From an uncultured Lysobacteraceae bacterium (GTDB taxonomy: Bacteria > Pseudomonadota > Gammaproteobacteria > Xanthomonadales > Rhodanobacteraceae), in contig CAMLLF010000034.1 of NCBI GenBank assembly GCA_946480705.1, forward strand, positions 1-12,666: DNA of 12,666 bases, read 5' to 3'. Every line of letters starts with the position of its first letter. Position 1 is the first letter of the stretch. The position numbers and the translations under genes are program-made. This document shows positions 6,210 through 12,666 of the stretch, in pieces. The notes beneath the pieces are model-generated. The model saw only the letters and a list, made by a program, of their open reading frames with translations. It was not told the origin of the DNA and did not search any database.

Positions 6210-7013
6210 TTACCCCGCCAGCAACTCCGGCGTCAGCGTCGGCTGGATCGTGCTGACGATGTTGAACGCGACCTTGTGGTTGCCGGCGACGAGGTTGCCG
6301 GATTCGGGTATGCCGTCGCGGCCGGCCATGTCGCAGTAGCGTCCGCCGGCCTCGCGGACGAGCAGGCAGCCGGCGGCCATGTCCCAGGGGCGCAGGCCCT
6401 CCTCCCAGAAGCCGTCGAAGCGGCCGCAGGCGACGTAGGCGAGATCGAGCGCGGCCGAGCCGGTGCGGCGGATGTCCTCGGCGCTGGCGAGCAGGGCCTG
6501 GGTCATTTCGATCTGCGGGGTGAGGTGGCGGCGCTGGCGGTACGGGAAGCCGGTCGACAAGAGTGCGCCGGGCAGGCCTTCGCGGGCGGTCACGCGGATA
6601 CGGCGCTCGTTGAGAAAGGCGCCGTCGCCCTTGCTCGCGGTGAAAGTCTCGTTGCGCAGCGGGTCGTAGATCACGCCGTAGACGGGCTCGTTGCCGTCGA
6701 GCATCGCGATCGATACGCAGAAATGCGGGATGCCGCGCAGGAAGTTGTGCGTGCCGTCGAGCGGGTCGACGACCCAGGTCTGGCGCGACCTGCCCTGTTC
6801 GCCGGTTTCCTCGCCGATGAAGGCGTGGCCCGGATAGGCGCGCTTGAGATCGCGCATGATCAGCTGTTCGGCCATGCGATCGACTTCGGAGACGAAGTCC
6901 ATGCGCTCTTTCTCGTGTACGGCCAGGCCTTCGACGCGACCCAGGTTGCGCACGATCAGATTGCCGGCGGCACGGGCGGCGCGGACCGCGACGTTGATGG
7001 CGGGTCTGGGCAT
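6210..7013 (-). CDS. suhB: Inositol-1-monophosphatase family protein SuhB
   Basis: A 267-residue protein, the same length as E. coli SuhB. It is a Mg-dependent phosphatase of the IMPase fold that hydrolyses myo-inositol 1-phosphate. In enterics SuhB also joins the ribosomal RNA antitermination complex, so its main role here may be in rRNA synthesis; that is inference from the orthologue. All three metal/substrate motifs are intact: GEETG (67-71), WVVDPLDGTHNF (80-91) and GFWEEGLRPWDMAAG (about 201-215). A GGAG Shine-Dalgarno (7019-7022 on the - strand) sits 5 bases before the ATG. It is divergent from trmJ across 201 bases, an arrangement also found in E. coli. It is convergent with the secreted-protein gene, and no clear terminator is seen between them. 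Confidence 0.96.
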   Translation of the reverse strand: MPRPAINVAVRAARAAGNLIVRNLGRVEGLAVHEKERMDFVSEVDRMAEQLIMRDLKRAYPGHAFIGEETGEQGRSRQTWVVDPLDGTHNFLRGIPHFCVSIAMLDGNEPVYGVIYDPLRNETFTASKGDGAFLNERRIRVTAREGLPGALLSTGFPYRQRRHLTPQIEMTQALLASAEDIRRTGSAALDLAYVACGRFDGFWEEGLRPWDMAAGCLLVREAGGRYCDMAGRDGIPESGNLVAGNHKVAFNIVSTIQPTLTPELLAG

Positions 7014-7214
7014 GGAAACTCCGGATCGAATTGGCTTGACGAAAGAGCGTCGCCGGCGTCTGGGCCGGCGCGGGGCGCGAAGGGTAGCAGAACCGCGCGA
7101 GCTAGGGAAAACCGCGCCGGGACGGTGGGTGGCACGGCGCGGGCTGCCATTTCCGGCCGCTGGCGTGCGACGACGCTCGCCTTGTGCCCGGGCTTCCCTT
7201 ACCGTTTCCGGTCT

Positions 7215-7976
7215 ATGACCGACATTTCAGCTCTGGCCGCGCGCGTGCGCTTCGTGCTCGTGCGCACTTCCCAACCCGGCAACATCGGCGCGGCCGCGCG
7301 CGCGATCCGCACCATGGGATTCGCCCGCCTCGTGCTCGTCGCGCCGGCGCGGTTTCCCGATCCGGAGGCGACAGCCTTTGCGGCCGGTGCCGACGGCGTG
7401 CTCGCCGACGCCCTCGTCGTACCCGACCTGCGCAGCGCGATTGCCGACTGCGAAGCCGTGTTCGGCGCGACCGCACGGCAGCGCAACGTGGCGCTGAGGG
7501 AATACACGCCGCGCGAGGTCGCCGCGCCGGTACAGGCCGCCGTGCAGGCCGGCGGCGAAGTCGCCATCGTGTTCGGCAACGAGCGAACCGGCCTGGAGAA
7601 CGACGAGCTCGCGTTGTGCCACGGCGCCGTGCACATTCCGACCGCGTCGGACTACAGCTCGTTGAATCTCGCCCAGGCCGTGCAGGTGCTCGCCTACGAG
7701 CTGCGCGTCGGCTTTCTCGGCAACCCGACGGCGCCGCCGCCGCATCGCACCGACCCGCCGGCGTCGGCCGGGCAGATGGAAGGATTCTTCGAGCACTTGT
7801 ATACGACGCTGGATGATATCGATTTCCATAAAGGGCGATCGCCCGAGACCATCATGCTGCGGCTGCGAAAGCTGTTCCTGCGCGCCCAGCCCGACGAACG
7901 CGAGCTGCGCGTGCTGCGCGGCATTCTGTCCGATGCGCAGCGCATGGCGCGGATCGCGCGCGGCATCGACAAGTAG
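7215..7976 (+). CDS. trmJ: tRNA (cytidine/uridine-32-2'-O)-methyltransferase TrmJ
   Basis: A 253-residue SPOUT-class methyltransferase that uses S-adenosylmethionine to 2'-O-methylate position 32 of the tRNA anticodon loop. The knotted SPOUT motifs are clear: NIGAAARAIRTMGF (about 23-36), IVFGNERTGL (about 118-127) and IPTASDYSSLNLAQAVQ (about 142-158). A C-terminal helical extension of about 90 residues, with EGFFEHLYTTLDDIDF and LRGILSDAQRMARIARGI, is typical of TrmJ and distinguishes it from TrmL. The frame is open far upstream, but the ATG at 7215 fits the family N-terminus; no strong Shine-Dalgarno is visible. Its divergent neighbour is suhB. A REPIN-like inverted repeat begins at the last base of the stop codon region. 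Confidence 0.96.
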   Translation: MTDISALAARVRFVLVRTSQPGNIGAAARAIRTMGFARLVLVAPARFPDPEATAFAAGADGVLADALVVPDLRSAIADCEAVFGATARQRNVALREYTPREVAAPVQAAVQAGGEVAIVFGNERTGLENDELALCHGAVHIPTASDYSSLNLAQAVQVLAYELRVGFLGNPTAPPPHRTDPPASAGQMEGFFEHLYTTLDDIDFHKGRSPETIMLRLRKLFLRAQPDERELRVLRGILSDAQRMARIARGIDK

Positions 7977-8136
7977 GTTGCGGCGAGCCGCAAGGCGAAC
8001 CGCAACGTCGGGATGGTCGTCTGTGGCGAGCGTCGATCGAAGGCGAGAGGCGTCGCCCGACGGAGATCGTACGTATACGGGCCATTCGCGGCGTCGAGAC
8101 CGTGGTGTCGCGGCTCGCCTTGCGGCGCGCCTCGAC
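7977..8136. repeat. REPIN-like inverted repeat element
   Basis: GCCGCAAGGCGAACCGC (7987-8003) is matched by GCGGCTCGCCTTGCGGC (8110-8126), which is its reverse complement at 16 of 17 positions. Weaker similarity extends outward to about 7977 and 8136. A second nested pair, CGTCGGG (8006-8012) and CCCGACG (8056-8062), lies inside, so the left part can fold into its own structure. Two inverted REP-like units about 100 bases apart, filling the gap between convergent genes, is the layout of a REPIN. It may also serve as a bidirectional 3'-end structure for trmJ and exoD. No transposase is nearby. Confidence 0.5.
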
Positions 8137-8153
8137 CTGCGCGTTTCTCCGGT

Positions 8154-8759
8154 TCAGCCGAAGAAATGCTTCACGAGCGCGACCATCGCGCTGCTCAGGC
8201 TGCCGACCATGACGGATGACGCGATCGTCGCGCCCCAGACCAGCGACAGCAGGCCGCCGTCGCGTTCGATCAGCGCGACGCCGAAGCCGAGGATCAAGAG
8301 GCCGAACGGATAGTTGGTGAACGGTATCGGCAGGGCGAGCAGGATGCCGAGCAGGATCAGCATCAGACCGCTGAAATGACTCCAGGGCTTGCGCGTGATC
8401 TGTTCGAGGCGCGGCCGGCAGACGCGTTCGAGCCGCGTGAACATCGGCGTCATGCGTGCGACGAAATGTTCGACGGAAGTTCGCGGAAAGCCGTGCTGGC
8501 GCGCGAATCGCGGCAGCCACGGACGCGGCATGCCCCAGAGCATCTGCGCGCCGATGATGACGAGCGAGGTGCCGCAGACGCCGCCGACGCCCATCGGGAT
8601 CGGAATGAAGTTCGGCAGCGACAGCAGTACGACGAGGAAGCCGTAGGCGCGCGTTTCGAGCGGAGCGATGAATTGCTCGAGCGAAATCGTGTCGCCGGTG
8701 TTCTGGTCGAGAGCCTGCTGGAACAGCTCTGTGGTGCGCGGATCGTGCGGGCGGGTCAT
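8154..8759 (-). CDS. ExoD-family membrane protein
   Basis: A 201-residue polytopic membrane protein matching the ExoD family (PF06055), named after a rhizobial protein that affects exopolysaccharide production and alkali tolerance. The biochemical role is not known. Hydrophobic segments lie at about residues 38-74, 128-145, 147-163 and 170-198. Two related blocks, LPNFIPIPMG (48-57) and LALPIPFTNYPFG (131-143), show the internal duplication usual in this family. The N-terminus (TISLEQFIAPLETRAYG) is the conserved entry helix. It starts 21 bases after the stop of the DUF21/CBS gene on the same strand, so the two probably share a transcript. Its stop lies 18 bases from the REPIN-like element that separates it from convergent trmJ. 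Confidence 0.9.
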   Translation of the reverse strand: MTRPHDPRTTELFQQALDQNTGDTISLEQFIAPLETRAYGFLVVLLSLPNFIPIPMGVGGVCGTSLVIIGAQMLWGMPRPWLPRFARQHGFPRTSVEHFVARMTPMFTRLERVCRPRLEQITRKPWSHFSGLMLILLGILLALPIPFTNYPFGLLILGFGVALIERDGGLLSLVWGATIASSVMVGSLSSAMVALVKHFFG

Positions 8760-8780
8760 CCGTGATTCTCGTATGCCCGC

Positions 8781-10085
8781 TTACGGGGCCGCTTCCGGCG
8801 TGATGCGGGCGATCAGCAGTTTGTCAATGCGCGGGCCGTCGAGGTCGACGACTTCGAAACGAAGGTCGCGCCAGCGGAACGATTCTCCCACCTGCGGGAT
8901 GCGTCCGAACTGCGCCATGACCATGCCGGCTGCGGTGCGGAAATCGTGATCCTCCTCGTTCGGCAGCTGGCTCAGAGCCAGCAGTTCGCGCAGGTCGTCG
9001 GTATTCAGCGCGCCGTCGACGAGGTAGCTGCCGTCGTCGCGGCGCACGATCGGCGCGCCGTCGGTCTCGACGCTCGTACTGGCGGTCTTGCCGAGCACGG
9101 CGCCGAGCACGTCGTTGAGGCTGACGAGGCCTTCGATGTCGCCGTACTCGTCGACGACGAGCGCGACGGTCGCCTCGGCTTCGCGGAGTTCCTCCAGCAG
9201 CGCGAGCGCGCGCGCCGCGGAGGTCACGAACAATGGCTTGGTCAGCGTGCGGAACAGATCGATCGTGGGCGTGCCCAGCGAATCGAGCAGCGACTTCGTT
9301 TCCAGGATGCCGACCACGTCCTGCTCGTTGCCGTTGCGGTAGACCGGGTAGCGCGAATACGGCGTCGAGCGCATGACCGCGAGGTTCTCGGCCAGCGGCG
9401 CGGCGACGTCGAGCCAGGCGATGCGCGTGCGCGGCGTCATCAGGCTCGTGATCTGCCGGTCGCCCAGGCGCAGCACGCGGTTGACCATATTGTGCTCGTC
9501 GCTGTCGATGACGCCCTGTTCGGCGCTTTCGGCCACGAGCAGACGGATTTCTTCTTCGGTGACCGGATCGCGCGAGCCCTTGTCGAGGCGCAGCGCCTTC
9601 AGCAGCACGCGCGTGCTTAACGACAGCAGCCAGACGAACGGCGCGGCGACCGTCGCGAACAGGCGCATCGGCAGCGCGATCCAGGTCGCGAACCGTTCCG
9701 GCGCGACGAGCGCAAGGCGCTTGGGCAGCAGTTCGCCGACGATGATCGAGACATAGGTGATCGCACCCACGCTGACCGCGAGCCCGACGCCGTTGGCCAG
9801 CTCCAGCTCGACGCCGCGGCCCTGCAGGAACAACCCGATGCGTGCGCCGATCGCAGCTCCGCCGTAGACGCCGGTCAGGACGCTGATCAGCGTGATGCCG
9901 ACCTGCACGGTCGACAGGAAGCGCTCGGGCGATTCGGTCAGACGCAGCGCGTTCTGCGCGCGCGCACTGCTCTCCGCCATCTGCTTGAGGCGCGACTTGC
10001 GCGCGGTCACGACGGACATCTCCGACAGCGCGAAGAAACCGTTGAGCAGAATCAGAAGCAGGACGACGAGTATCTCGGTCAGCAT
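8781..10085 (-). CDS. DUF21/CNNM-CBS-CorC/HlyC membrane protein
   Basis: A 434-residue protein of the widespread 'hemolysin family' (CNNM/CorB-like; YfjD, YtfL and PaeA in E. coli). Domains in order: DUF21 membrane domain with three or four helices (about 1-185, beginning EILVVLLLILLNGFFALSE, with GELLPKRLAL near 117-126); a CBS pair (about 203-330, with MTPRTRIAWLD, YSRYPVY and VDEYGDIEGLVSLNDVL); and a CorC/HlyC cytoplasmic domain (about 343-430, with EEDHDFRTAAGMVMAQFGRIP). Relatives are implicated in Mg/Co efflux or cadaverine/putrescine export; the substrate here cannot be told. The haemolysin label is historical. The ATG at 10085 gives the family N-terminus; an upstream in-frame start at 10148 would add 21 unconserved residues. 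It is the first gene of a unit with exoD and is divergent from the phosphate operon. Confidence 0.93.
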   Translation of the reverse strand: MLTEILVVLLLILLNGFFALSEMSVVTARKSRLKQMAESSARAQNALRLTESPERFLSTVQVGITLISVLTGVYGGAAIGARIGLFLQGRGVELELANGVGLAVSVGAITYVSIIVGELLPKRLALVAPERFATWIALPMRLFATVAAPFVWLLSLSTRVLLKALRLDKGSRDPVTEEEIRLLVAESAEQGVIDSDEHNMVNRVLRLGDRQITSLMTPRTRIAWLDVAAPLAENLAVMRSTPYSRYPVYRNGNEQDVVGILETKSLLDSLGTPTIDLFRTLTKPLFVTSAARALALLEELREAEATVALVVDEYGDIEGLVSLNDVLGAVLGKTASTSVETDGAPIVRRDDGSYLVDGALNTDDLRELLALSQLPNEEDHDFRTAAGMVMAQFGRIPQVGESFRWRDLRFEVVDLDGPRIDKLLIARITPEAAP

Positions 10086-10185
10086 TGCGCAACGTGCGGT
10101 CCCAGGCAGGCCAGTGTAGCAGTCCCGCGTGACGAGCCCATGCAGCATCCCGGCCGCGGCGGACGTGCCTGCGGATAGACCACTG

Positions 10186-10214
10186 CTGTAACATGACTGT
10201 CATCCAAACGACAT
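10186..10214 (+). promoter_or_regulatory. PHO-box array (PhoB site) upstream of DUF47-pit
   Basis: Three 7-base units recur with exact 11-base spacing: CTGTAAC (10186-10192), CTGTCAT (10197-10203, identical to the E. coli PHO-box half-site) and ACGACAT (10208-10214, a weaker match). They are separated by 4-base AT-containing spacers, ATGA and CCAA. PhoB binds direct CTGTCAT repeats at 11-base pitch in place of a -35 element. The location, 82-110 bases before a PhoU-like/Pit operon, makes the assignment functionally consistent. Confidence 0.75.
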
Positions 10215-10219
10215 ATTTT
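10214..10219 (+). promoter_or_regulatory. Candidate -10 for the PhoB-dependent promoter
   Basis: TATTTT matches TATAAT at 4 of 6 positions and starts 10 bases after the second PHO-box unit, the spacing seen at PhoB-activated promoters. It would overlap the last base of the weaker third unit. Transcription would then begin near 10226, inside the palindrome listed next, leaving a leader of about 70 bases. Confidence 0.4.
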
Positions 10220-10240
10220 TGCCACGAAATTCGCGGCAAA
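10218..10240. promoter_or_regulatory. Near-perfect 23-base palindrome at the predicted start site
   Basis: TTTGCC-A-CGAA at 10218-10228 mirrors 10230-10240 around a central A at 10229, with 10 of 11 base pairs complementary; the only mismatch is A10224/C10234. It begins within the -10 candidate and spans the predicted transcription start. That position and symmetry suggest a dimeric regulator's operator, or a 5' hairpin of the transcript. No T-tract follows, so it is not a terminator. Confidence 0.5.
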
Positions 10241-10295
10241 GACGGGTGGTCGCGACAGTTTCTTCTTTACTTTCAATAAATTGGCGGTATCGGCC

Positions 10296-10925
10296 ATGTT
10301 TTCATTACAGACCATCTTCGGCAAGGGCGACAAGTTCTACGGACTGCTCGAAGCCAGCGCGGGCGCTGCCCGGCGCAGCGCCTCGGCGCTGACCGAATTC
10401 CTGGCCCAGGGTGGCGGCGCGGCCAAATCGCTCGACGAATTCCGCCTCGCGCGGCAGCGCGAGAAGAAGCTTGCAGCCGAGATCAGCGAAGCACTCGTGA
10501 ACACGTTCGTCACGGCGCTCGAACGCGAGGACATCGAAGCGCTGTCGGGCGCGCTCTACAAGATCCCGAAAGTCATCGAGAAATTCGCCGAACGCTATTC
10601 GCTGGTCGGCGACCGCCTCGGCGATGTCGATTTCGTCTCCCGCGCTCGCATGCTCGAGAAGGCCTGCGACGTGCTCGAGCAGATGGTCGGCCAGCTGCGC
10701 TCGATGAAGCTCGAGCCGATGAAAGAGCTCAACGACCAGCTGCAGGCGCTGGAGAACGAGGCCGACCGCCTGATTCTCGAACTGTTCCGCGACATGTATC
10801 GCAACGAGAACGATCCGGTGCGTTTCCTGCTGCGCAAGGATCTGTTCGAGATCCTGGAAAAAGCCATCGACCGCTGCCGCGACGCCGGCAACGTGGTCTA
10901 CGCGATCGTGCTGAAGAACTCCTGA
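10296..10925 (+). CDS. DUF47 (PhoU-like) protein, Pit partner
   Basis: A 209-residue, almost wholly alpha-helical cytoplasmic protein of the DUF47/TIGR00153 family (PF01865), distantly related to PhoU. Members sit beside Pit-type phosphate transporters and are thought to modulate their activity. The N-terminus (MFSLQTIFGKGDKFYGLLEASA) is typical. Further charged helices include ALVNTFVTALEREDIEALSG, which matches the 'TPFDREDI' region of the family, and the conserved C-terminal DLFEILEKAIDRCRDAGNVV. Length fits the family. The ATG at 10296 lacks a strong Shine-Dalgarno. It lies downstream of the PHO-box array and 10 bases before pit. Confidence 0.92.
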   Translation: MFSLQTIFGKGDKFYGLLEASAGAARRSASALTEFLAQGGGAAKSLDEFRLARQREKKLAAEISEALVNTFVTALEREDIEALSGALYKIPKVIEKFAERYSLVGDRLGDVDFVSRARMLEKACDVLEQMVGQLRSMKLEPMKELNDQLQALENEADRLILELFRDMYRNENDPVRFLLRKDLFEILEKAIDRCRDAGNVVYAIVLKNS

Positions 10926-10935
10926 GGCGCGCGCC

Positions 10936-12069
10936 GTGGAACTGACTCTGGTCTTCAGCGTGATCGTGGTCGCGCTCGTGTTCGAGTACATCAACGGGTT
11001 TCACGACACGGCCAATTCGATCGCGACGGTCGTCGCGACGAAGGTGCTGAGTCCGGGCCAGGCCGTGATGCTGGCCGCCGGCATGAACCTGATCGGCGCA
11101 CTCTGGGGCACGGCCGTGGCCAAGACCATCGCGTCGGGCCTCGTCGACACGGGCGTGGTCAATGTCACGTCGATGGTGCTGATCTGCGCGCTGTCGGGCG
11201 GCGTGATCTGGAACCTGATCACCTGGTGGTGGGGTTTGCCGTCGTCGTCGTCCCACGCGCTCGTCGGCGGTCTCTGCGGCGCGGCCTTCGCCGCGGCCGG
11301 CGACAACTGGAACGCCATCATCTGGAACGTTCCGGGTGGCGAGCACTGGTGGCAGGGCAAGGGCCTGCTGCCGAAGGTCGTCATTCCGATGGTCATCTCG
11401 CCGCTCGCGGGATTCATCCTCGGCATCCTGATCATGGGCGGGCTGTTCGCGCTGTTCTCGTTCCTGGCCGACCGCAAGGGCGTGCTGCAGAAGATCGGGC
11501 GCCCGCGCTTCGCGAACGCATTGTTCGGCAAGCTGCAAATCGTTTCGGCGAGCGCGATGGGCTGGGCCCACGGCTCCAACGACGCCCAGAAGACCATGGG
11601 AATCATTGCGCTCGCACTGGCCTCGGCCGGCGTCGCGGGGCAGCTCGACAACCTGCCCGAATGGCTGCGCTTCCTGCGCCTGGACGGCGATCCGAAGCAG
11701 CTCGAGATTCCGCTCTGGATCAAGGTGACGTGCGCGATCGTCATGGCGGCCGGCACCGCGGCCGGCGGCTGGCGCATCATCAAGACGCTGGGTCACAAGA
11801 TGGTCAAGCTGCATCCGGTCCACGGCTTCGCCGCCGAGACCGCGTCGGCGACGATGATCCTGTCGGCCTCGAGTCTCGGCATTCCCGTGTCGACGACACA
11901 CAACATCTCCGCCGCGATCATGGGCGTCGGCACCGCCAAGCGTCTCAACGCGATCAAATGGACCGTCGTGGAACGCATGATCTGGGCCTGGATCCTCACG
12001 CTGCCGATCGCGGCCGGACTGGCGTATGCGCTCGTGAAGCTCGCGCATGGTGTGGGGTTGCCTATCTAG
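10936..12069 (+). CDS. pit: Inorganic phosphate transporter, Pit/PiT family
   Basis: A 377-residue inner-membrane protein of the PiT family (PF01384), which imports phosphate as a metal-phosphate complex driven by protons. The two duplicated family signatures are intact: FEYINGFHDTANSIATVVATKVLSP (N-terminal; NGFHDTANS at 20-28) and GWAHGSNDAQKTMGIIA (about 209-225). SSSHALVGGL and SVSTTHNISAAIMGVG-like repeats (VSTTHNISAAIMGVG) mark the paired re-entrant regions. It starts with GTG at 10936. A GAGG Shine-Dalgarno (10924-10927) overlaps the upstream stop codon, so translation is probably coupled to the DUF47 gene. It is shorter than the E. coli Pit proteins (about 499 residues), because the central cytoplasmic loop is short, as in many bacterial PiT members. 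PhoB control is inferred from the PHO-box array. Confidence 0.95.
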   Translation: MELTLVFSVIVVALVFEYINGFHDTANSIATVVATKVLSPGQAVMLAAGMNLIGALWGTAVAKTIASGLVDTGVVNVTSMVLICALSGGVIWNLITWWWGLPSSSSHALVGGLCGAAFAAAGDNWNAIIWNVPGGEHWWQGKGLLPKVVIPMVISPLAGFILGILIMGGLFALFSFLADRKGVLQKIGRPRFANALFGKLQIVSASAMGWAHGSNDAQKTMGIIALALASAGVAGQLDNLPEWLRFLRLDGDPKQLEIPLWIKVTCAIVMAAGTAAGGWRIIKTLGHKMVKLHPVHGFAAETASATMILSASSLGIPVSTTHNISAAIMGVGTAKRLNAIKWTVVERMIWAWILTLPIAAGLAYALVKLAHGVGLPI

Positions 12070-12070
12070 C

Positions 12071-12183
12071 GGGATCGGAAATGGGGAACCGGGAATCGTC
12101 GGAAGCGAAAGCCCGTTCGCCGCGCCTTCGGGGCGCTCCATAGCTTTTCCGATTCCGGCTTCTCTACTCCCGATTCCCGGCGT
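12071..12183. repeat. GGGAATCG-type intergenic repeat with inverted copies
   Basis: CCGGGAATCG (12089-12098) has an exact inverted partner, CGATTCCCGG (12171-12180). A related CGATTCCGG lies just inside on the right, and GGATCGGAA on the left. Between them GCGCC (12122-12126) and GGCGC (12132-12136) form a 5-bp hairpin with loop TTCGG. Arrays of GATTCCC units are common intergenic repeats in Xanthomonadales-like genomes. The right arm overlaps the last codons of the modC-like gene, so the repeat supplies part of its C-terminus and stop codon. It separates convergent pit and modC. Confidence 0.55.
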
Positions 12184-12666
12184 GCTCGCGTGCAAACTCG
12201 GCGATTGCCGCCTGCCGTGCAACGCGTCCGTCGTCGAGCAGCACGACATCCTCGGCGAGCGCCTGCACTTCATCGGTCTGGTGGCTGACGAGCAATGTCG
12301 GCAGCGCGATCTCGTCGCGCAGGCGGCGCAGGTAGTCCAGCAACTGCGCGCGCGCTTCGCGGTGCAGGCCGACCAGCGGCTCGTCGAGCAGCAGTGCGCG
12401 CGGACGGCTCAGCAGCGCGCGGCCGATCGCGACGCGGCGCGCCTCGCCGCCGGACAAGGTCGCCGGCCAGCGCGCGAGCAGGTCGGTCAGGCCGAGCAGT
12501 TCGACGGCGGCGTCGAAGCCGACGACGGCGCGGCCGGATTTGCCGTGTTGTCCATAAAGCAAATTGTCGCGAACGCGAATATGCGGAAACAGCCGTCCGT
12601 CCTGGAACACGACGCCGAGGCCGCGCCGCGCCGCAGGCCTGTCGACGCCCTGCACGCTGTCGAACA
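12164..12666 (-). CDS. modC: ModC-like ABC transporter ATPase, 5' end outside window
   Basis: The visible 166 residues are the second half of an ABC ATPase. They include the Q-loop VVFQDGRLFPHIRVRDNLLYG, the signature LSGGEARRVAIGRALL, Walker B ALLLDEP and the switch histidine in VSHQTDE. FDSVQGVDRP...RRGLGVVFQDGRLFPH strongly resembles ModC, the ATPase of the molybdate importer ModABC. Two oddities stand out. The D-loop after Walker B reads LVGLH where the family has ALD or SLD. The protein also ends about 25 residues after the switch histidine, so it lacks the C-terminal TOBE (molybdate-sensing) domain of E. coli ModC. The last residues, AGNRE, are encoded by a repeat element. Short TOBE-less ModC-like proteins may be normal in some lineages, so truncation is possible but not proven. 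Walker A lies beyond the right edge. No modA or modB is in view. Confidence 0.85.
   Translation of the reverse strand, partial: FDSVQGVDRPAARRGLGVVFQDGRLFPHIRVRDNLLYGQHGKSGRAVVGFDAAVELLGLTDLLARWPATLSGGEARRVAIGRALLSRPRALLLDEPLVGLHREARAQLLDYLRRLRDEIALPTLLVSHQTDEVQALAEDVVLLDDGRVARQAAIAEFAREHAGNRE

Noticed and set aside
7111..7145. Inverted CCGCGCC/GGCGCGG pair in the suhB-trmJ spacer as an operator or RNA structure
   Set aside because: Seven-base GC-only arms with a 17-base gap are expected by chance in DNA this GC-rich, and no T-tract or further symmetry supports it.
8824..10239. Long alternative - strand frame (about 470 codons) overlapping the DUF21/CBS gene
   Set aside because: It is a shadow of the real gene in another frame, Arg/Pro-rich with no domain features; the neighbouring frame has clear DUF21, CBS and CorC/HlyC motifs.
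10729..12273. 514-codon - strand frame opposite pit
   Set aside because: His/Arg/Asp-rich antisense of a clear Pit transporter; no start signal or recognisable domain.

Overview
The window is GC-rich, densely coded DNA from a proteobacterium. The gene set and pairings (yajC-secD-secF, divergent suhB/trmJ, a DUF47 protein followed by a Pit phosphate transporter, ExoD beside a DUF21/CBS protein) point to Gammaproteobacteria. The many GC-rich palindromic intergenic repeats suggest Lysobacterales (Xanthomonadales) or a close relative. That placement is inference. Most of the window is chromosomal housekeeping DNA. I found no prophage, CRISPR array, transposase, defence cassette or RNA gene, and nothing I can defend as a new biological system.

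Layout. Bases 3 to about 200 carry an internal fragment of a HerA/DUF87-type ATPase on the + strand. It joins abruptly, in both genes' interiors, to an rnfC gene on the - strand (198-1199) that is cut before its iron-sulphur domain. This looks like an assembly chimera or a real rearrangement. Divergent from rnfC is the Sec accessory cluster yajC (1366-1701), secD (1801-3663) and secF (3680-4654). It is closed by a textbook terminator, and a terminator-like hairpin lies between yajC and secD. A gene-poor stretch follows (4655-5392) with a REP-like hairpin, a LexA-box-like palindrome, a C10 tract and a perfect 10-bp inverted repeat. After it comes one small secreted, cysteine-rich orphan protein (5393-6031).

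Next come suhB (-) and trmJ (+), divergently arranged. A REPIN-like inverted repeat pair (7977-8136) separates trmJ from a two-gene - strand unit: a DUF21/CBS/CorC-HlyC membrane protein (8781-10085) followed by an ExoD-family membrane protein (8154-8759). The 210-base divergent spacer 10086-10295 holds a strong PHO-box array, a plausible -10 element and a near-perfect 23-base palindrome. These precede the DUF47 (PhoU-like) gene and pit, which are spaced as if translationally coupled. Past pit, an intergenic repeat runs into the 3' end of a modC-like ATPase gene that leaves the window on the right and lacks a TOBE domain.

Functionally the window covers protein export (YajC-SecD-SecF), redox/electron transfer (RnfC), RNA-related housekeeping (SuhB, TrmJ), phosphate uptake under apparent PhoB control, and molybdate import (ModC). 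The observations most worth a second look are the left-hand chimeric junction, the PHO-box array with its adjacent palindrome, the yajC-secD hairpin, a possibly leaderless rnfC promoter, the REPIN-like elements and the orphan secreted protein.
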